From NCBI GenBank assembly GCA_964058805.1, contig CAXKVV010000389.1, forward strand, positions 1-63,415: a stretch of 63,415 bases of DNA, given 5' to 3'. Origin of the DNA: Schoenoplectus triqueter. Its lineage: Eukaryota; Streptophyta; Magnoliopsida; Poales; Cyperaceae. The translations under genes and the position numbers were made by a program. Under the pieces are notes generated by a model that was not told the origin of the DNA, did no database searches, and saw only the letters and a program-made list of their open reading frames with translations. Below are positions 24,901-40,800 of the stretch, piece after piece. The stretch's first letter is position 1, and every line of letters begins with the position of its first letter.

Positions 24901-26908
24901 TTTAAACTAGTTGATTGAGTTTTTCAAACTTTTGGCCGCACAACAACACATAATTTCATGCAAATTAAAATAATTACACTTGGTTATGCCTATTATAAGA
25001 TTTTCCTATAAAAACATTGATATGTATATTCCGTGACGCTAATTTTGTGCAAAACATAAGTAAGATGCATTCAAAACTGCTGTTTAAACAAGTTGTTTGA
25101 GTTTTTCATAATTTTTGGCGCCATAACTACATATAATTTCGTGCAAATTAATACCGTTACTCCGAATCACGCCTATTATAAAATTGTCCAATTAAAACTT
25201 GGATATGAATATTCTATAAAGCTAATATTGCGCAAAACATAAGTAAGATGCATTAAAAACTGCTGTTTAATCAAGTTGTTCGGCTTTATGAAAGTTTTTT
25301 GCCGCATAACTACACATAATTTGTTGAAAATTAATATTATTACTCCTGATTATGCCTATTATAAGATTGTTCAATTAACTCTTCAAAATGAATATTTTGG
25401 GGCACTTTTCTTCCTCAAAAAAAGGTAAGAAGCATTAGAAACTGCTATTTAAAAAAGTTAAGTTTTTCAATATTTTTGGCCTCATAACTACACATAATTT
25501 CGTGGAAATTAATACAATTACTCCTAATTATTCCTATGAAAATATTAGTCAATTAACACTTCGATATGAAAACTCTACGACACTAATTTTGCACAAGACA
25601 TAAGTAGGATGCATTAAAAACACCTGTTTAAACAAGTTGTTTGTGTTTTTCAAAAACTTTGGCCACATAAGTGCACATAATTTCATGCAAATTAGTATAA
25701 TTACTCCTAATTATGCCTATTATAAGATTTTCCAATTAACACTTCGATATGAATATCCGACGACCCTAATTTTTCATAAAACATAAGTAAGATATATTAG
25801 AAACTGCTGTTTAAACAAGTTGTTTCAGATTTTTAACATTTTTTGACTCATAACTACATATAATTTCGTGAAAATTAATTTAATTACTCCTAATAATACC
25901 TATTAGAAGATTATCCAATTAACACCTCGATATGAACATTGTACAACACAAATTTTGCACAAAACATAAATAAGATGCATTAAAAACTGTTGTTTAAACA
26001 AGCTGTTTGAGTTTTTGAAAATTGTTGGCCGCATAATTATAAATAATTTCATGAAAATTAATAAAATTACTTCTAATTATGCCTATCATATGACTGTCCA
26101 ATAAAAACCTAGATATGAATATTTAATGACGCTAATTTTGCACAACATATAAGTAAGATCCATTAGAAACTGTTTGTCAAGATTTTCAACATTTTTTGCA
26201 TCAAAACTACACATAATTTCGAGCGAACTAATATAATTCCTCCTAACTATGTCTATTATGAGATTGTCAAATTAACACTTCGATGTGAATATCATAGGAC
26301 GCTAATTTTTCATAAGACATGAGTAAGATACATTAGAAATTGCGGTTTAAACAAGTAGTTTAAGATTTCTAACATTTTTTGCCTCATAACGACACTTAAT
26401 TTCGTAAAAATTAATATAATTACTCCCAATTATGTCTATTAGAAGATTATCCAAATAACATTTCCATTTGAAAATTCTACGACACGAACTTTCATAAAAA
26501 ATAAGTAAGATGCATTAAAAATAGCTGTTGTTTGAGTTTTTTTTTTTTAAATTTTTGGCTGCATAAGTGCACATAATTTCACGCAAATTAATATAATCAC
26601 TCTTAATTTTGCCTATTAAATGATTGTCCAATTAACACTCCAATATGAATATCCTATAACAGTAATTATTCATAAAACATAAATAAGATACACTTGGAAC
26701 TGCTGTTTAAACAAGTTATTTAAGATTTTCAGAAATTATTGACTCATAACTAAATAATAATCTCGTGAAAATTAATATAATTACTCCTAATTGTGCCTAT
26801 TAGAAGATTATCCAATTAATACTTCGATATGAACACCAAGTTTGTGCAAAACATAAGTAAGATGCATTAAAAACAACAGTTTAAACTAGTTGATTGAGTT
26901 TTTCAAAC
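18993..26908 (+). repeat. HOR units 4-7, 1979-bp block
   Basis: Four units of 1979 bp that share CGACGACCCTAATTTT in monomer E, where other units have CGACGACACT. Smaller nested runs are visible: units 4-5 share GCATTACAAACTG in C, units 5-7 share CCTATAAAAACATTG in A, and units 6-7 share CAAAAACTTTGGCC in D. From unit 4 onward CTCCCAATTATGTC replaces CTCCTAATTATGTC at the start of I. These nested sets are what successive tandem duplications of one or a few units would leave. Confidence 0.9.
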
Positions 26909-29900
26909 TTTTGGCCGCACAACAACACATAATTTCATGCAAATTAAAATAATTACACTTGGTTATGCCTATTATAAGATTTTCCTATTAAAACATTGAT
27001 ATGTATATTCCGTGACGCTAATTTTGTGCAAAACATAAGTAAGATGCATTCAAAACTGCTGTTTAAACAAGTTGTTTGATTTTTTCATAATTTTTGGCGC
27101 CATAACTACATATAATTTCGTGCAAATTAATACCGTTACTCCGAATCACGCCTATTATAAAATTGTCGAATTAAAACTTGGATATGAATATTCTATAAAG
27201 CTAATATTGGGCAAAACATAAGTAAGATGCATTAAAAACTGCTGTTTAATCAAGTTGTTCGGCTTTATGAAAGTTTTTTGCCGCATAACTACACATAATT
27301 TGTTGAAAATTAATATTATTACTCCTGATTATGCCTATTATAAGATTGTTCAATTAACTCTTCAAAATGAATATTTTGGGGCACTTTTCTTCCTCAAAAA
27401 AAGGTAAGAAGCATTAGAAACTGCTATTTAAAAAAGTTAAGTTTTTCAATATTTTTGGCCTCATAACTACACATAATTTCGTGGAAATTAATACAATTAC
27501 TCCTAATTATTCCTATGAAAATATTAGTCAATTAACACTTCGATATGAAAACTCTACGACACTAATTTTGCACAAGACATAAGTAGGATGCATTAAAAAC
27601 ACCTGTTTAAACAAGTTGTTTGTGTTTTTCAAAAAATTTGGCCACATAAGTGCACATAATTTCATGCAAATTAGTATAATTACTCCTAATTATGCCTATT
27701 ATAAGATTTTCCAATTAACACTTCGATATGAATATCCGACGACACTAATTTTTCATAAAACATAAGTAAGATATATTAGAAACTGCTGTTTAAACAAGTT
27801 GTTTCAGATTTTTAACATTTTTTGACTCATAACTACATATAATTTCGTGAAAATTAATTTAATTACTCCTAATTATACCTATTAGAAGATTATCCAATTA
27901 ACACCTCGATATGAACATTGTACAACACAAATTTTGCACAAAACATAAATAAGATGCATTAAAAACTGTTGTTTAAACAAGCTGTTTGAGTTTTTGAAAA
28001 TTGTTGGCCGCATAATTATAAATAATTTCATGAAAAAATTAATAAAATTACTTCTAATTATGCCTATCATATGACTGTCCAATAAAAACCTAGATATGAA
28101 TATTTAATGACGCTAATTTTGCACAAAATATAAGTAAGATCCATTAGAAACTGTTTGTCAAGATTTTCAACATTTTTTGCATCAAAACTACACATAATTT
28201 CGAGCGAACTAATATAATTCCTCCTAACTATGTCTATTATGAGATTGTCAAATTAACACTTCGATGTGAATATCATAGGACGCTAATTTTTCATAAGACA
28301 TGAGTAAGATACATTAGAAATTGCGGTTTAAACAAGTAGTTTAAGATTTCTAACATTTTTTGCCTCATAACGACACTTAATTTCGTAAAAATTAATATAA
28401 TTACTCCCAATTATGTCTATTAGAAGATTATCCAAATAACATTTCCATTTGAAAATTCTACGACACGAACTTTCATAAAAAATAAGTAAGATGCATTAAA
28501 AATAGCTGTTGTTTGAGTTTTTTTTTTTTTAATTTTTGGCTGCATAAGTGCACATAATTTCACGCAAATTAATATAATCACTCTTAATTTTGCCTATTAA
28601 ATGATTGTCCAATTAACACTCCAATATGAATATACTATAACAGTAATTATTCATAAAACATAAATAAGATACACTTGGAACTGCTGTTTAAACAAGTTAT
28701 TTAAGATTTTCAGAAATTATTGACTCATAACTAAATAATAATCTCGTGAAAATTAATATAATTACTCCTAATTGTGCCTATTAGAAGATTATCCAATTAA
28801 TACTTCGATATGAACACCAAGTTTGTGCAAAACATAAGTAAGATGCATTAAAAACAACAGTTTAAACTAGTTGATTGAGTTTTTCAAACTTTTGGCCGCA
28901 CAACAACACATAATTTCATGCAAATTAAAATAATTACACTTGGTTATGCCTATTATAAGATTTTCCTATTAAAACATTGATATGTATATTCCGTGACGCT
29001 AATTTTGTGCAAAACATAAGTAAGATGCATTCAAAACTGCTGTTTAAACAAGTTGTTTGATTTTTTCATAATTTTTGGCGCCATAACTACATATAATTTC
29101 GTGCAAATTAATACCGTTACTCCGAATCACGCCTATTATAAAATTGTCGAATTAAAACTTGGATATGAATATTCTATAAAGCTAATATTGGGCAAAACAT
29201 AAGTAAGATGCATTAAAAACTGCTGTTTAATCAAGTTGTTCGGCTTTATGAAAGTTTTTTGCCGCATAACTACACATAATTTGTTGAAAATTAATATTAT
29301 TACTCCTGATTATGCCTATTATAAGATTGTTCAATTAACTCTTCAAAATGAATATTTTGGGGCACTTTTCTTCCTCAAAAAAAGGTAAGAAGCATTAGAA
29401 ACTGCTATTTAAAAAAGTTAAGTTTTTCAATATTTTTGGCCTCATAACTACACATAATTTCGTGGAAATTAATACAATTACTCCTAATTATTCCTATGAA
29501 AATATTAGTCAATTAACACTTCGATATGAAAACTCTACGACACTAATTTTGCACAAGACATAAGTAGGATGCATTAAAAACACCTGTTTAAACAAGTTGT
29601 TTGTGTTTTTCAAAAAATTTGGCCACATAAGTGCACATAATTTCATGCAAATTAGTATAATTACTCCTAATTATGCCTATTATAAGATTTTCCAATTAAC
29701 ACTTCGATATGAATATCCGACGACACTAATTTTTCATAAAACATAAGTAAGATATATTAGAAACTGCTGTTTAAACAAGTTGTTTCAGATTTTTAACATT
29801 TTTTGACTCATAACTACATATAATTTCGTGAAAATTAATTTAATTACTCCTAATTATACCTATTAGAAGATTATCCAATTAACACCTCGATATGAACATT

Positions 29901-32900
29901 GTACAACACAAATTTTGCACAAAACATAAATAAGATGCATTAAAAACTGTTGTTTAAACAAGCTGTTTGAGTTTTTGAAAATTGTTGGCCGCATAATTAT
30001 AAATAATTTCATGAAAAAATTAATAAAATTACTTCTAATTATGCCTATCATATGACTGTCCAATAAAAACCTAGATATGAATATTTAATGACGCTAATTT
30101 TGCACAAAATATAAGTAAGATCCATTAGAAACTGTTTGTCAAGATTTTCAACATTTTTTGCATCAAAACTACACATAATTTCGAGCGAACTAATATAATT
30201 CCTCCTAACTATGTCTATTATGAGATTGTCAAATTAACACTTCGATGTGAATATCATAGGACGCTAATTTTTCATAAGACATGAGTAAGATACATTAGAA
30301 ATTGCGGTTTAAACAAGTAGTTTAAGATTTCTAACATTTTTTGCCTCATAACGACACTTAATTTCGTAAAAATTAATATAATTACTCCCAATTATGTCTA
30401 TTAGAAGATTATCCAAATAACATTTCCATTTGAAAATTCTACGACACGAATTTTCATAAAAAATAAGTAAGATGCATTAAAAATAGCTGTTGTTTGAGTT
30501 TTTTTTTTTTTAATTTTTGGCTGCATAAGTGCACATAATTTCACGCAAATTAATATAATCACTCTTAATTTTGCCTATTAAATGATTGTCCAATTAACAC
30601 TCCAATATGAATATCCTATAACAGTAATTATTCATAAAACATAAATAAGATACACTTGGAACTGCTGTTTAAACAAGTTATTTAAGATTTTCAGAAATTA
30701 TTGACTCATAACTAAATAATAATCTCGTGAAAATTAATATAATTACTCCTAATTGTGCCTATTAGAAGATTATCCAATTAATACTTCGATATGAACACCA
30801 AGTTTGTGCAAAACATAAGTAAGATGCATTAAAAACAACAGTTTAAACTAGTTGATTGAGTTTTTCAAACTTTTGGCCGCACAACAACACATAATTTCAT
30901 GCAAATTAAAATAATTACACTTGGTTATGCCTATTATAAGATTTTCCTATTAAAACATTGATATGTATATTCCGTGACGCTAATTTTGTGCAAAACATAA
31001 GTAAGATGCATTCAAAACTGCTGTTTAAACAAGTTGTTTGATTTTTTCATAATTTTTGGCGCCATAACTACATATAATTTCGTGCAAATTAATACCGTTA
31101 CTCCGAATCACGCCTATTATAAAATTGTCGAATTAAAACTTGGATATGAATATTCTATAAAGCTAATATTGGGCAAAACATAAGTAAGATGCATTAAAAA
31201 CTGCTGTTTAATCAAGTTGTTCGGCTTTATGAAAGTTTTTTGCCGCATAACTACACATAATTTGTTGAAAATTAATATTATTACTCCTGATTATGCCTAT
31301 TATAAGATTGTTCAATTAACTCTTCAAAATGAATATTTTGGGGCACTTTTCTTCCTCAAAAAAAGGTAAGAAGCATTAGAAACTGCTATTTAAAAAAGTT
31401 AAGTTTTTCAATATTTTTGGCCTCATAACTACACATAATTTCGTGGAAATTAATACAATTACTCCTAATTATTCCTATGAAAATATTAGTCAATTAACAC
31501 TTCGATATGAAAACTCTACGACACTAATTTTGCACAAGACATAAGTAGGATGCATTAAAAACACCTGTTTAAACAAGTTGTTTGTGTTTTTCAAAAAATT
31601 TGGCCACATAAGTGCACATAATTTCATGCAAATTAGTATAATTACTCCTAATTATGCCTATTATAAGATTTTCCAATTAACACTTCGATATGAATATCCG
31701 ACGACACTAATTTTTCATAAAACATAAGTAAGATATATTAGAAACTGCTGTTTAAACAAGTTGTTTCAGATTTTTAACATTTTTTGACTCATAACTACAT
31801 ATAATTTCGTGAAAATTAATTTAATTACTCCTAATTATACCTATTAGAAGATTATCCAATTAACACCTCGATATGAACATTGTACAACACAAATTTTGCA
31901 CAAAACATAAATAAGATGCATTAAAAACTGTTGTTTAAACAAGCTGTTTGAGTTTTTGAAAATTGTTGGCCGCATAATTATAAATAATTTCATGAAAAAA
32001 TTAATAAAATTACTTCTAATTATGCCTATCATATGACTGTCCAATAAAAACCTAGATATGAATATTTAATGACGCTAATTTTGCACAAAATATAAGTAAG
32101 ATCCATTAGAAACTGTTTGTCAAGATTTTCAACATTTTTTGCATCAAAACTACACATAATTTCGAGCGAACTAATATAATTCCTCCTAACTATGTCTATT
32201 ATGAGATTGTCAAATTAACACTTCGATGTGAATATCATAGGACGCTAATTTTTCATAAGACATGAGTAAGATACATTAGAAATTGCGGTTTAAACAAGTA
32301 GTTTAAGATTTCTAACATTTTTTGCCTCATAACGACACTTAATTTCGTAAAAATTAATATAATTACTCCCAATTATGTCTATTAGAAGATTATCCAAATA
32401 ACATTTCCATTTGAAAATTCTACGACACGAATTTTCATAAAAAATAAGTAAGATGCATTAAAAATAGCTGTTGTTTGAGTTTTTTTTTTTTTAATTTTTG
32501 GCTGCATAAGTGCACATAATTTCACGCAAATTAATATAATCACTCTTAATTTTGCCTATTAAATGATTGTCCAATTAACACTCCAATATGAATATCCTAT
32601 AACAGTAATTATTCATAAAACATAAATAAGATACACTTGGAACTGCTGTTTAAACAAGTTATTTAAGATTTTCAGAAATTATTGACTCATAACTAAATAA
32701 TAATCTCGTGAAAATTAATATAATTACTCCTAATTGTGCCTATTAGAAGATTATCCAATTAATACTTCGATATGAACACCAAGTTTGTGCAAAACATAAG
32801 TAAGATGCATTAAAAACAACAGTTTAAACTAGTTGATTGAGTTTTTCAAACTTTTGGCCGCACAACAACACATAATTTCATGCAAATTAAAATAATTACA

Positions 32901-34832
32901 CTTGGTTATGCCTATTATAAGATTTTCCTATTAAAACATTGATATGTATATTCCGTGACGCTAATTTTGTGCAAAACATAAGTAAGATGCATTCAAAACT
33001 GCTGTTTAAACAAGTTGTTTGATTTTTTCATAATTTTTGGCGCCATAACTACATATAATTTCGTGCAAATTAATACCGTTACTCCGAATCACGCCTATTA
33101 TAAAATTGTCGAATTAAAACTTGGATATGAATATTCTATAAAGCTAATATTGGGCAAAACATAAGTAAGATGCATTAAAAACTGCTGTTTAATCAAGTTG
33201 TTCGGCTTTATGAAAGTTTTTTGCCGCATAACTACACATAATTTGTTGAAAATTAATATTATTACTCCTGATTATGCCTATTATAAGATTGTTCAATTAA
33301 CTCTTCAAAATGAATATTTTGGGGCACTTTTCTTCCTCAAAAAAAGGTAAGAAGCATTAGAAACTGCTATTTAAAAAAGTTAAGTTTTTCAATATTTTTG
33401 GCCTCATAACTACACATAATTTCGTGGAAATTAATACAATTACTCCTAATTATTCCTATGAAAATATTAGTCAATTAACACTTCGATATGAAAACTCTAC
33501 GACACTAATTTTGCACAAGACATAAGTAGGATGCATTAAAAACACCTGTTTAAACAAGTTGTTTGTGTTTTTCAAAAAATTTGGCCACATAAGTGCACAT
33601 AATTTCATGCAAATTAGTATAATTACTCCTAATTATGCCTATTATAAGATTTTCCAATTAACACTTCGATATGAATATCCGACGACACTAATTTTTCATA
33701 AAACATAAGTAAGATATATTAGAAACTGCTGTTTAAACAAGTTGTTTCAGATTTTTAACATTTTTTGACTCATAACTACATATAATTTCGTGAAAATTAA
33801 TTTAATTACTCCTAATTATACCTATTAGAAGATTATCCAATTAACACCTCGATATGAACATTGTACAACACAAATTTTGCACAAAACATAAATAAGATGC
33901 ATTAAAAACTGTTGTTTAAACAAGCTGTTTGAGTTTTTGAAAATTGTTGGCCGCATAATTATAAATAATTTCATGAAAAAATTAATAAAATTACTTCTAA
34001 TTATGCCTATCATATGACTGTCCAATAAAAACCTAGATATGAATATTTAATGACGCTAATTTTGCACAAAATATAAGTAAGATCCATTAGAAACTGTTTG
34101 TCAAGATTTTCAACATTTTTTGCATCAAAACTACACATAATTTCGAGCGAACTAATATAATTCCTCCTAACTATGTCTATTATGAGATTGTCAAATTAAC
34201 ACTTCGATGTGAATATCATAGGACGCTAATTTTTCATAAGACATGAGTAAGATACATTAGAAATTGCGGTTTAAACAAGTAGTTTAAGATTTCTAACATT
34301 TTTTGCCTCATAACGACACTTAATTTCGTAAAAATTAATATAATTACTCCCAATTATGTCTATTAGAAGATTATCCAAATAACATTTCCATTTGAAAATT
34401 CTACGACACGAATTTTCATAAAAAATAAGTAAGATGCATTAAAAATAGCTGTTGTTTGAGTTTTTTTTTTTTTAATTTTTGGCTGCATAAGTGCACATAA
34501 TTTCACGCAAATTAATATAATCACTCTTAATTTTGCCTATTAAATGATTGTCCAATTAACACTCCAATATGAATATCCTATAACAGTAATTATTCATAAA
34601 ACATAAATAAGATACACTTGGAACTGCTGTTTAAACAAGTTATTTAAGATTTTCAGAAATTATTGACTCATAACTAAATAATAATCTCGTGAAAATTAAT
34701 ATAATTACTCCTAATTGTGCCTATTAGAAGATTATCCAATTAATACTTCGATATGAACACCAAGTTTGTGCAAAACATAAGTAAGATGCATTAAAAACAA
34801 CAGTTTAAACTAGTTGATTGAGTTTTTCAAAC
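26909..34832 (+). repeat. HOR units 8-11, 1981-bp block
   Basis: Four units of exactly 1981 bp. They share four private changes: TTGATTTTTTC in A, ATTGTCGAATT and ATTGGGCAAAAC in B, and two extra A residues in F (CATGAAAAAATTAAT). The F change opens a 66-codon minus-strand frame repeated at 1981-bp intervals, which has no coding support. Unit 8 also shares GACACGAACTTTC in I with unit 7, so the block boundary is not the same for every marker. Confidence 0.9.
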
Positions 34833-37800
34833 TTTTGGCCGCACAACAACACATAATTTCATGCAAATTAAAATAATTACACTTGGTTATGCCTATTATA
34901 AGATTTTCCTATTAAAACATTGATATGTATATTCCGTGACGCTAATTTTGTGCAAAACATAAGTAAGATGCATTCAAAACTGCTGTTTAAACAAGTTGTT
35001 TGAGTTTTTCATAATTTTTGGCGCCATAACTACATATAATTTCGTGCAAATTAATACCGTTACTCCGAATCACGCCTATTATAAAATTGTCCAATTAAAA
35101 CTTGGATATGAATATTCTATAAAGCTAATATTGCGCAAAACATAAGTAAGATGCATTAAAAACTGCTGTTTAATCAAGTTGTTCGGCTTTATGAAAGTTT
35201 TTTGCCGCATAACTACACATAATTTGTTGAAAATTAATATTATTACTCCTGATTATGCCTATTATAAGATTGTTCAATTAACTCTTCAAAATGAATATTT
35301 TGGGGCACTTTTCTTCCTCAAAAAAAGGTAAGAAGCATTAGAAACTGCTATTTAAAAAAGTTAAGTTTTTCAATATTTTTGGCCTCATAACTACACATAA
35401 TTTCGTGGAAATTAATACAATTACTCCTAATTATTCCTATGAAAATATTAGTCAATTAACACTTCGATATGAAAACTCTACGACACTAATTTTGCACAAG
35501 ACATAAGTAGGATGCATTAAAAACACCTGTTTAAACAAGTTGTTTGTGTTTTTCAAAAAATTTGGCCACATAAGTGCACATAATTTCATGCAAATTAGTA
35601 TAATTACTCCTAATTATGCCTATTATAAGATTTTCCAATTAACACTTCGATATGAATATCCGACGACACTAATTTTTCATAAAACATAAGTAAGATATAT
35701 TAGAAACTGCTGTTTAAACAAGTTGTTTCAGATTTTTAACATTTTTTGACTCATAACTACATATAATTTCGTGAAAATTAATTTAATTACTCCTAATTAT
35801 ACCTATTAGAAGATTATCCAATTAACACCTCGATATGAACATTGTACAACACAAATTTTGCACAAAACATAAATAAGATGCATTAAAAACTGTTGTTTAA
35901 ACAAGCTGTTTGAGTTTTTGAAAATTGTTGGCCGCATAATTATAAATAATTTCATGAAAATTAATAAAATTACTTCTAATTATGCCTATCATATGACTGT
36001 CCAATAAAAACCTAGATATGAATATTTAATGACGCTAATTTTGCACAAAATATAAGTAAGATCCATTAGAAACTGTTTGTCAAGATTTTCAACATTTTTT
36101 GCATCAAAACTACACATAATTTCGAGCGAACTAATATAATTCCTCCTAACTATGTCTATTATGAGATTGTCAAATTAACACTTCGATGTGAATATCATAG
36201 GACGCTAATTTTTCATAAGACATGAGTAAGATACATTAGAAATTGCGGTTTAAACAAGTAGTTTAAGATTTCTAACATTTTTTGCCTCATAACGACACTT
36301 AATTTCGTAAAAATTAATATAATTACTCCCAATTATGTCTATTAGAAGATTATCCAAATAACATTTCCATTTGAAAATTCTACGACACGAATTTTCATAA
36401 AAAATAAGTAAGATGCATTAAAAATAGCTGTTGTTTGAGTTTTTTTTTTTTAATTTTTGGCTGCATAAGTGCACATAATTTCACGCAAATTAATATAATC
36501 ACTCTTAATTTTGCCTATTAAATGATTGTCCAATTAACACTCCAATATGAATATCCTATAACAGTAATTATTCATAAAACATAAATAAGATACACTTGGA
36601 ACTGCTGTTTAAACAAGTTATTTAAGATTTTCAGAAATTATTGACTCATAACTAAATAATAATCTCGTGAAAATTAATATAATTACTCCTAATTGTGCCT
36701 ATTAGAAGATTATCCAATTAATACTTCGATATGAACACCAAGTTTGTGCAAAACATAAGTAAGATGCATTAAAAACAACAGTTTAAACTAGTTGATTGAG
36801 TTTTTCAAACTTTTGGCCGCACAACAACACATAATTTCATGCAAATTAAAATAATTACACTTGGTTATGCCTATTATAAGATTTTCCTATTAAAACATTG
36901 ATATGTATATTCCGTGACGCTAATTTTGTGCAAAACATAAGTAAGATGCATTCAAAACTGCTGTTTAAACAAGTTGTTTGAGTTTTTCATAATTTTTGGC
37001 GCCATAACTACATATAATTTCGTGCAAATTAATACCGTTACTCCGAATCACGCCTATTATAAAATTGTCCAATTAAAACTTGGATATGAATATTCTATAA
37101 AGCTAATATTGCGCAAAACATAAGTAAGATGCATTAAAAACTGCTGTTTAATCAAGTTGTTCGGCTTTATGAAAGTTTTTTGCCGCATAACTACACATAA
37201 TTTGTTGAAAATTAATATTATTACTCCTGATTATGCCTATTATAAGATTGTTCAATTAACTCTTCAAAATGAATATTTTGGGGCACTTTTCTTCCTCAAA
37301 AAAAGGTAAGAAGCATTAGAAACTGCTATTTAAAAAAGTTAAGTTTTTCAATATTTTTGGCCTCATAACTACACATAATTTCGTGGAAATTAATACAATT
37401 ACTCCTAATTATTCCTATGAAAATATTAGTCAATTAACACTTCGATATGAAAACTCTACGACACTAATTTTGCACAAGACATAAGTAGGATGCATTAAAA
37501 ACACCTGTTTAAACAAGTTGTTTGTGTTTTTCAAAAAATTTGGCCACATAAGTGCACATAATTTCATGCAAATTAGTATAATTACTCCTAATTATGCCTA
37601 TTATAAGATTTTCCAATTAACACTTCGATATGAATATCCGACGACACTAATTTTTCATAAAACATAAGTAAGATATATTAGAAACTGCTGTTTAAACAAG
37701 TTGTTTCAGATTTTTAACATTTTTTGACTCATAACTACATATAATTTCGTGAAAATTAATTTAATTACTCCTAATTATACCTATTAGAAGATTATCCAAT

Positions 37801-40800
37801 TAACACCTCGATATGAACATTGTACAACACAAATTTTGCACAAAACATAAATAAGATGCATTAAAAACTGTTGTTTAAACAAGCTGTTTGAGTTTTTGAA
37901 AATTGTTGGCCGCATAATTATAAATAATTTCATGAAAATTAATAAAATTACTTCTAATTATGCCTATCATATGACTGTCCAATAAAAACCTAGATATGAA
38001 TATTTAATGACGCTAATTTTGCACAAAATATAAGTAAGATCCATTAGAAACTGTTTGTCAAGATTTTCAACATTTTTTGCATCAAAACTACACATAATTT
38101 CGAGCGAACTAATATAATTCCTCCTAACTATGTCTATTATGAGATTGTCAAATTAACACTTCGATGTGAATATCATAGGACGCTAATTTTTCATAAGACA
38201 TGAGTAAGATACATTAGAAATTGCGGTTTAAACAAGTAGTTTAAGATTTCTAACATTTTTTGCCTCATAACGACACTTAATTTCGTAAAAATTAATATAA
38301 TTACTCCCAATTATGTCTATTAGAAGATTATCCAAATAACATTTCCATTTGAAAATTCTACGACACGAATTTTCATAAAAAATAAGTAAGATGCATTAAA
38401 AATAGCTGTTGTTTGAGTTTTTTTTTTTTAATTTTTGGCTGCATAAGTGCACATAATTTCACGCAAATTAATATAATCACTCTTAATTTTGCCTATTAAA
38501 TGATTGTCCAATTAACACTCCAATATGAATATCCTATAACAGTAATTATTCATAAAACATAAATAAGATACACTTGGAACTGCTGTTTAAACAAGTTATT
38601 TAAGATTTTCAGAAATTATTGACTCATAACTAAATAATAATCTCGTGAAAATTAATATAATTACTCCTAATTGTGCCTATTAGAAGATTATCCAATTAAT
38701 ACTTCGATATGAACACTAAGTTTGTGCAAAACATAAGTAAGATGCATTAAAAACAACAGTTTAAACTAGTTGATTGAGTTTTTCAAACTTTTGGCCGCAC
38801 AACAACACATAATTTCATGCAAATTAAAATAATTACACTTGGTTATGCCTATTATAAGATTTTCCTATTAAAACATTGATATGTATATTCCGTGACGCTA
38901 ATTTTGTGCAAAACATAAGTAAGATGCATTCAAAACTGCTGTTTAAACAAGTTGTTTGAGTTTTTCATAATTTTTGGCGCCATAACTACATATAATTTCG
39001 TGCAAATTAATACCGTTACTCCGAATCACGCCTATTATAAAATTGTCCAATTAAAACTTGGATATGAATATTCTATAAAGCTAATATTGCGCAAAACATA
39101 AGTAAGATGCATTAAAAACTGCTGTTTAATCAAGTTGTTCGGCTTTATGAAAGTTTTTTGCCGCATAACTACACATAATTTGTTGAAAATTAATATTATT
39201 ACTCCTGATTATGCCTATTATAAGATTGTTCAATTAACTCTTCAAAATGAATATTTTGGGGCACTTTTCTTCCTCAAAAAAAGGTAAGAAGCATTAGAAA
39301 CTGCTATTTAAAAAAGTTAAGTTTTTCAATATTTTTGGCCTCATAACTACACATAATTTCGTGGAAATTAATACAATTACTCCTAATTATTCCTATGAAA
39401 ATATTAGTCAATTAACACTTCGATATGAAAACTCTACGACACTAATTTTGCACAAGACATAAGTAGGATGCATTAAAAACACCTGTTTAAACAAGTTGTT
39501 TGTGTTTTTCAAAAAATTTGGCCACATAAGTGCACATAATTTCATGCAAATTAGTATAATTACTCCTAATTATGCCTATTATAAGATTTTCCAATTAACA
39601 CTTCGATATGAATATCCGACGACACTAATTTTTCATAAAACATAAGTAAGATATATTAGAAACTGCTGTTTAAACAAGTTGTTTCAGATTTTTAACATTT
39701 TTTGACTCATAACTACATATAATTTCGTGAAAATTAATTTAATTACTCCTAATTATACCTATTAGAAGATTATCCAATTAACACCTCGATATGAACATTG
39801 TACAACACAAATTTTGCACAAAACATAAATAAGATGCATTAAAAACTGTTGTTTAAACAAGCTGTTTGAGTTTTTGAAAATTGTTGGCCGCATAATTATA
39901 AATAATTTCATGAAAATTAATAAAATTACTTCTAATTATGCCTATCATATGACTGTCCAATAAAAACCTAGATATGAATATTTAATGACGCTAATTTTGC
40001 ACAAAATATAAGTAAGATCCATTAGAAACTGTTTGTCAAGATTTTCAACATTTTTTGCATCAAAACTACACATAATTTCGAGCGAACTAATATAATTCCT
40101 CCTAACTATGTCTATTATGAGATTGTCAAATTAACACTTCGATGTGAATATCATAGGACGCTAATTTTTCATAAGACATGAGTAAGATACATTAGAAATT
40201 GCGGTTTAAACAAGTAGTTTAAGATTTCTAACATTTTTTGCCTCATAACGACACTTAATTTCGTAAAAATTAATATAATTACTCCCAATTATGTCTATTA
40301 GAAGATTATCCAAATAACATTTCCATTTGAAAATTCTACGACACGAATTTTCATAAAAAATAAGTAAGATGCATTAAAAATAGCTGTTGTTTGAGTTTTT
40401 TTTTTTAATTTTTGGCTGCATAAGTGCACATAATTTCACGCAAATTAATATAATCACTCTTAATTTTGCCTATTAAATGATTGTCCAATTAACACTCCAA
40501 TATGAATATCCTATAACAGTAATTATTCATAAAACATAAATAAGATACACTTGGAACTGCTGTTTAAACAAGTTATTTAAGATTTTCAGAAATTATTGAC
40601 TCATAACTAAATAATAATCTCGTGAAAATTAATATAATTACTCCTAATTGTGCCTATTAGAAGATTATCCAATTAATACTTCGATATGAACACTAAGTTT
40701 GTGCAAAACATAAGTAAGATGCATTAAAAACAACAGTTTAAACTAGTTGATTGAGTTTTTCAAACTTTTGGCCGCACAACAACACATAATTTCATGCAAA

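Noticed and set aside
27882..28082. 66-codon minus-strand frame recurring at 29863, 31844 and 33825
   Set aside because: Created by the +2 A change in monomer F of units 8-11 and repeated because the HOR repeats. AT-rich, no ribosome or promoter context, no family resemblance.
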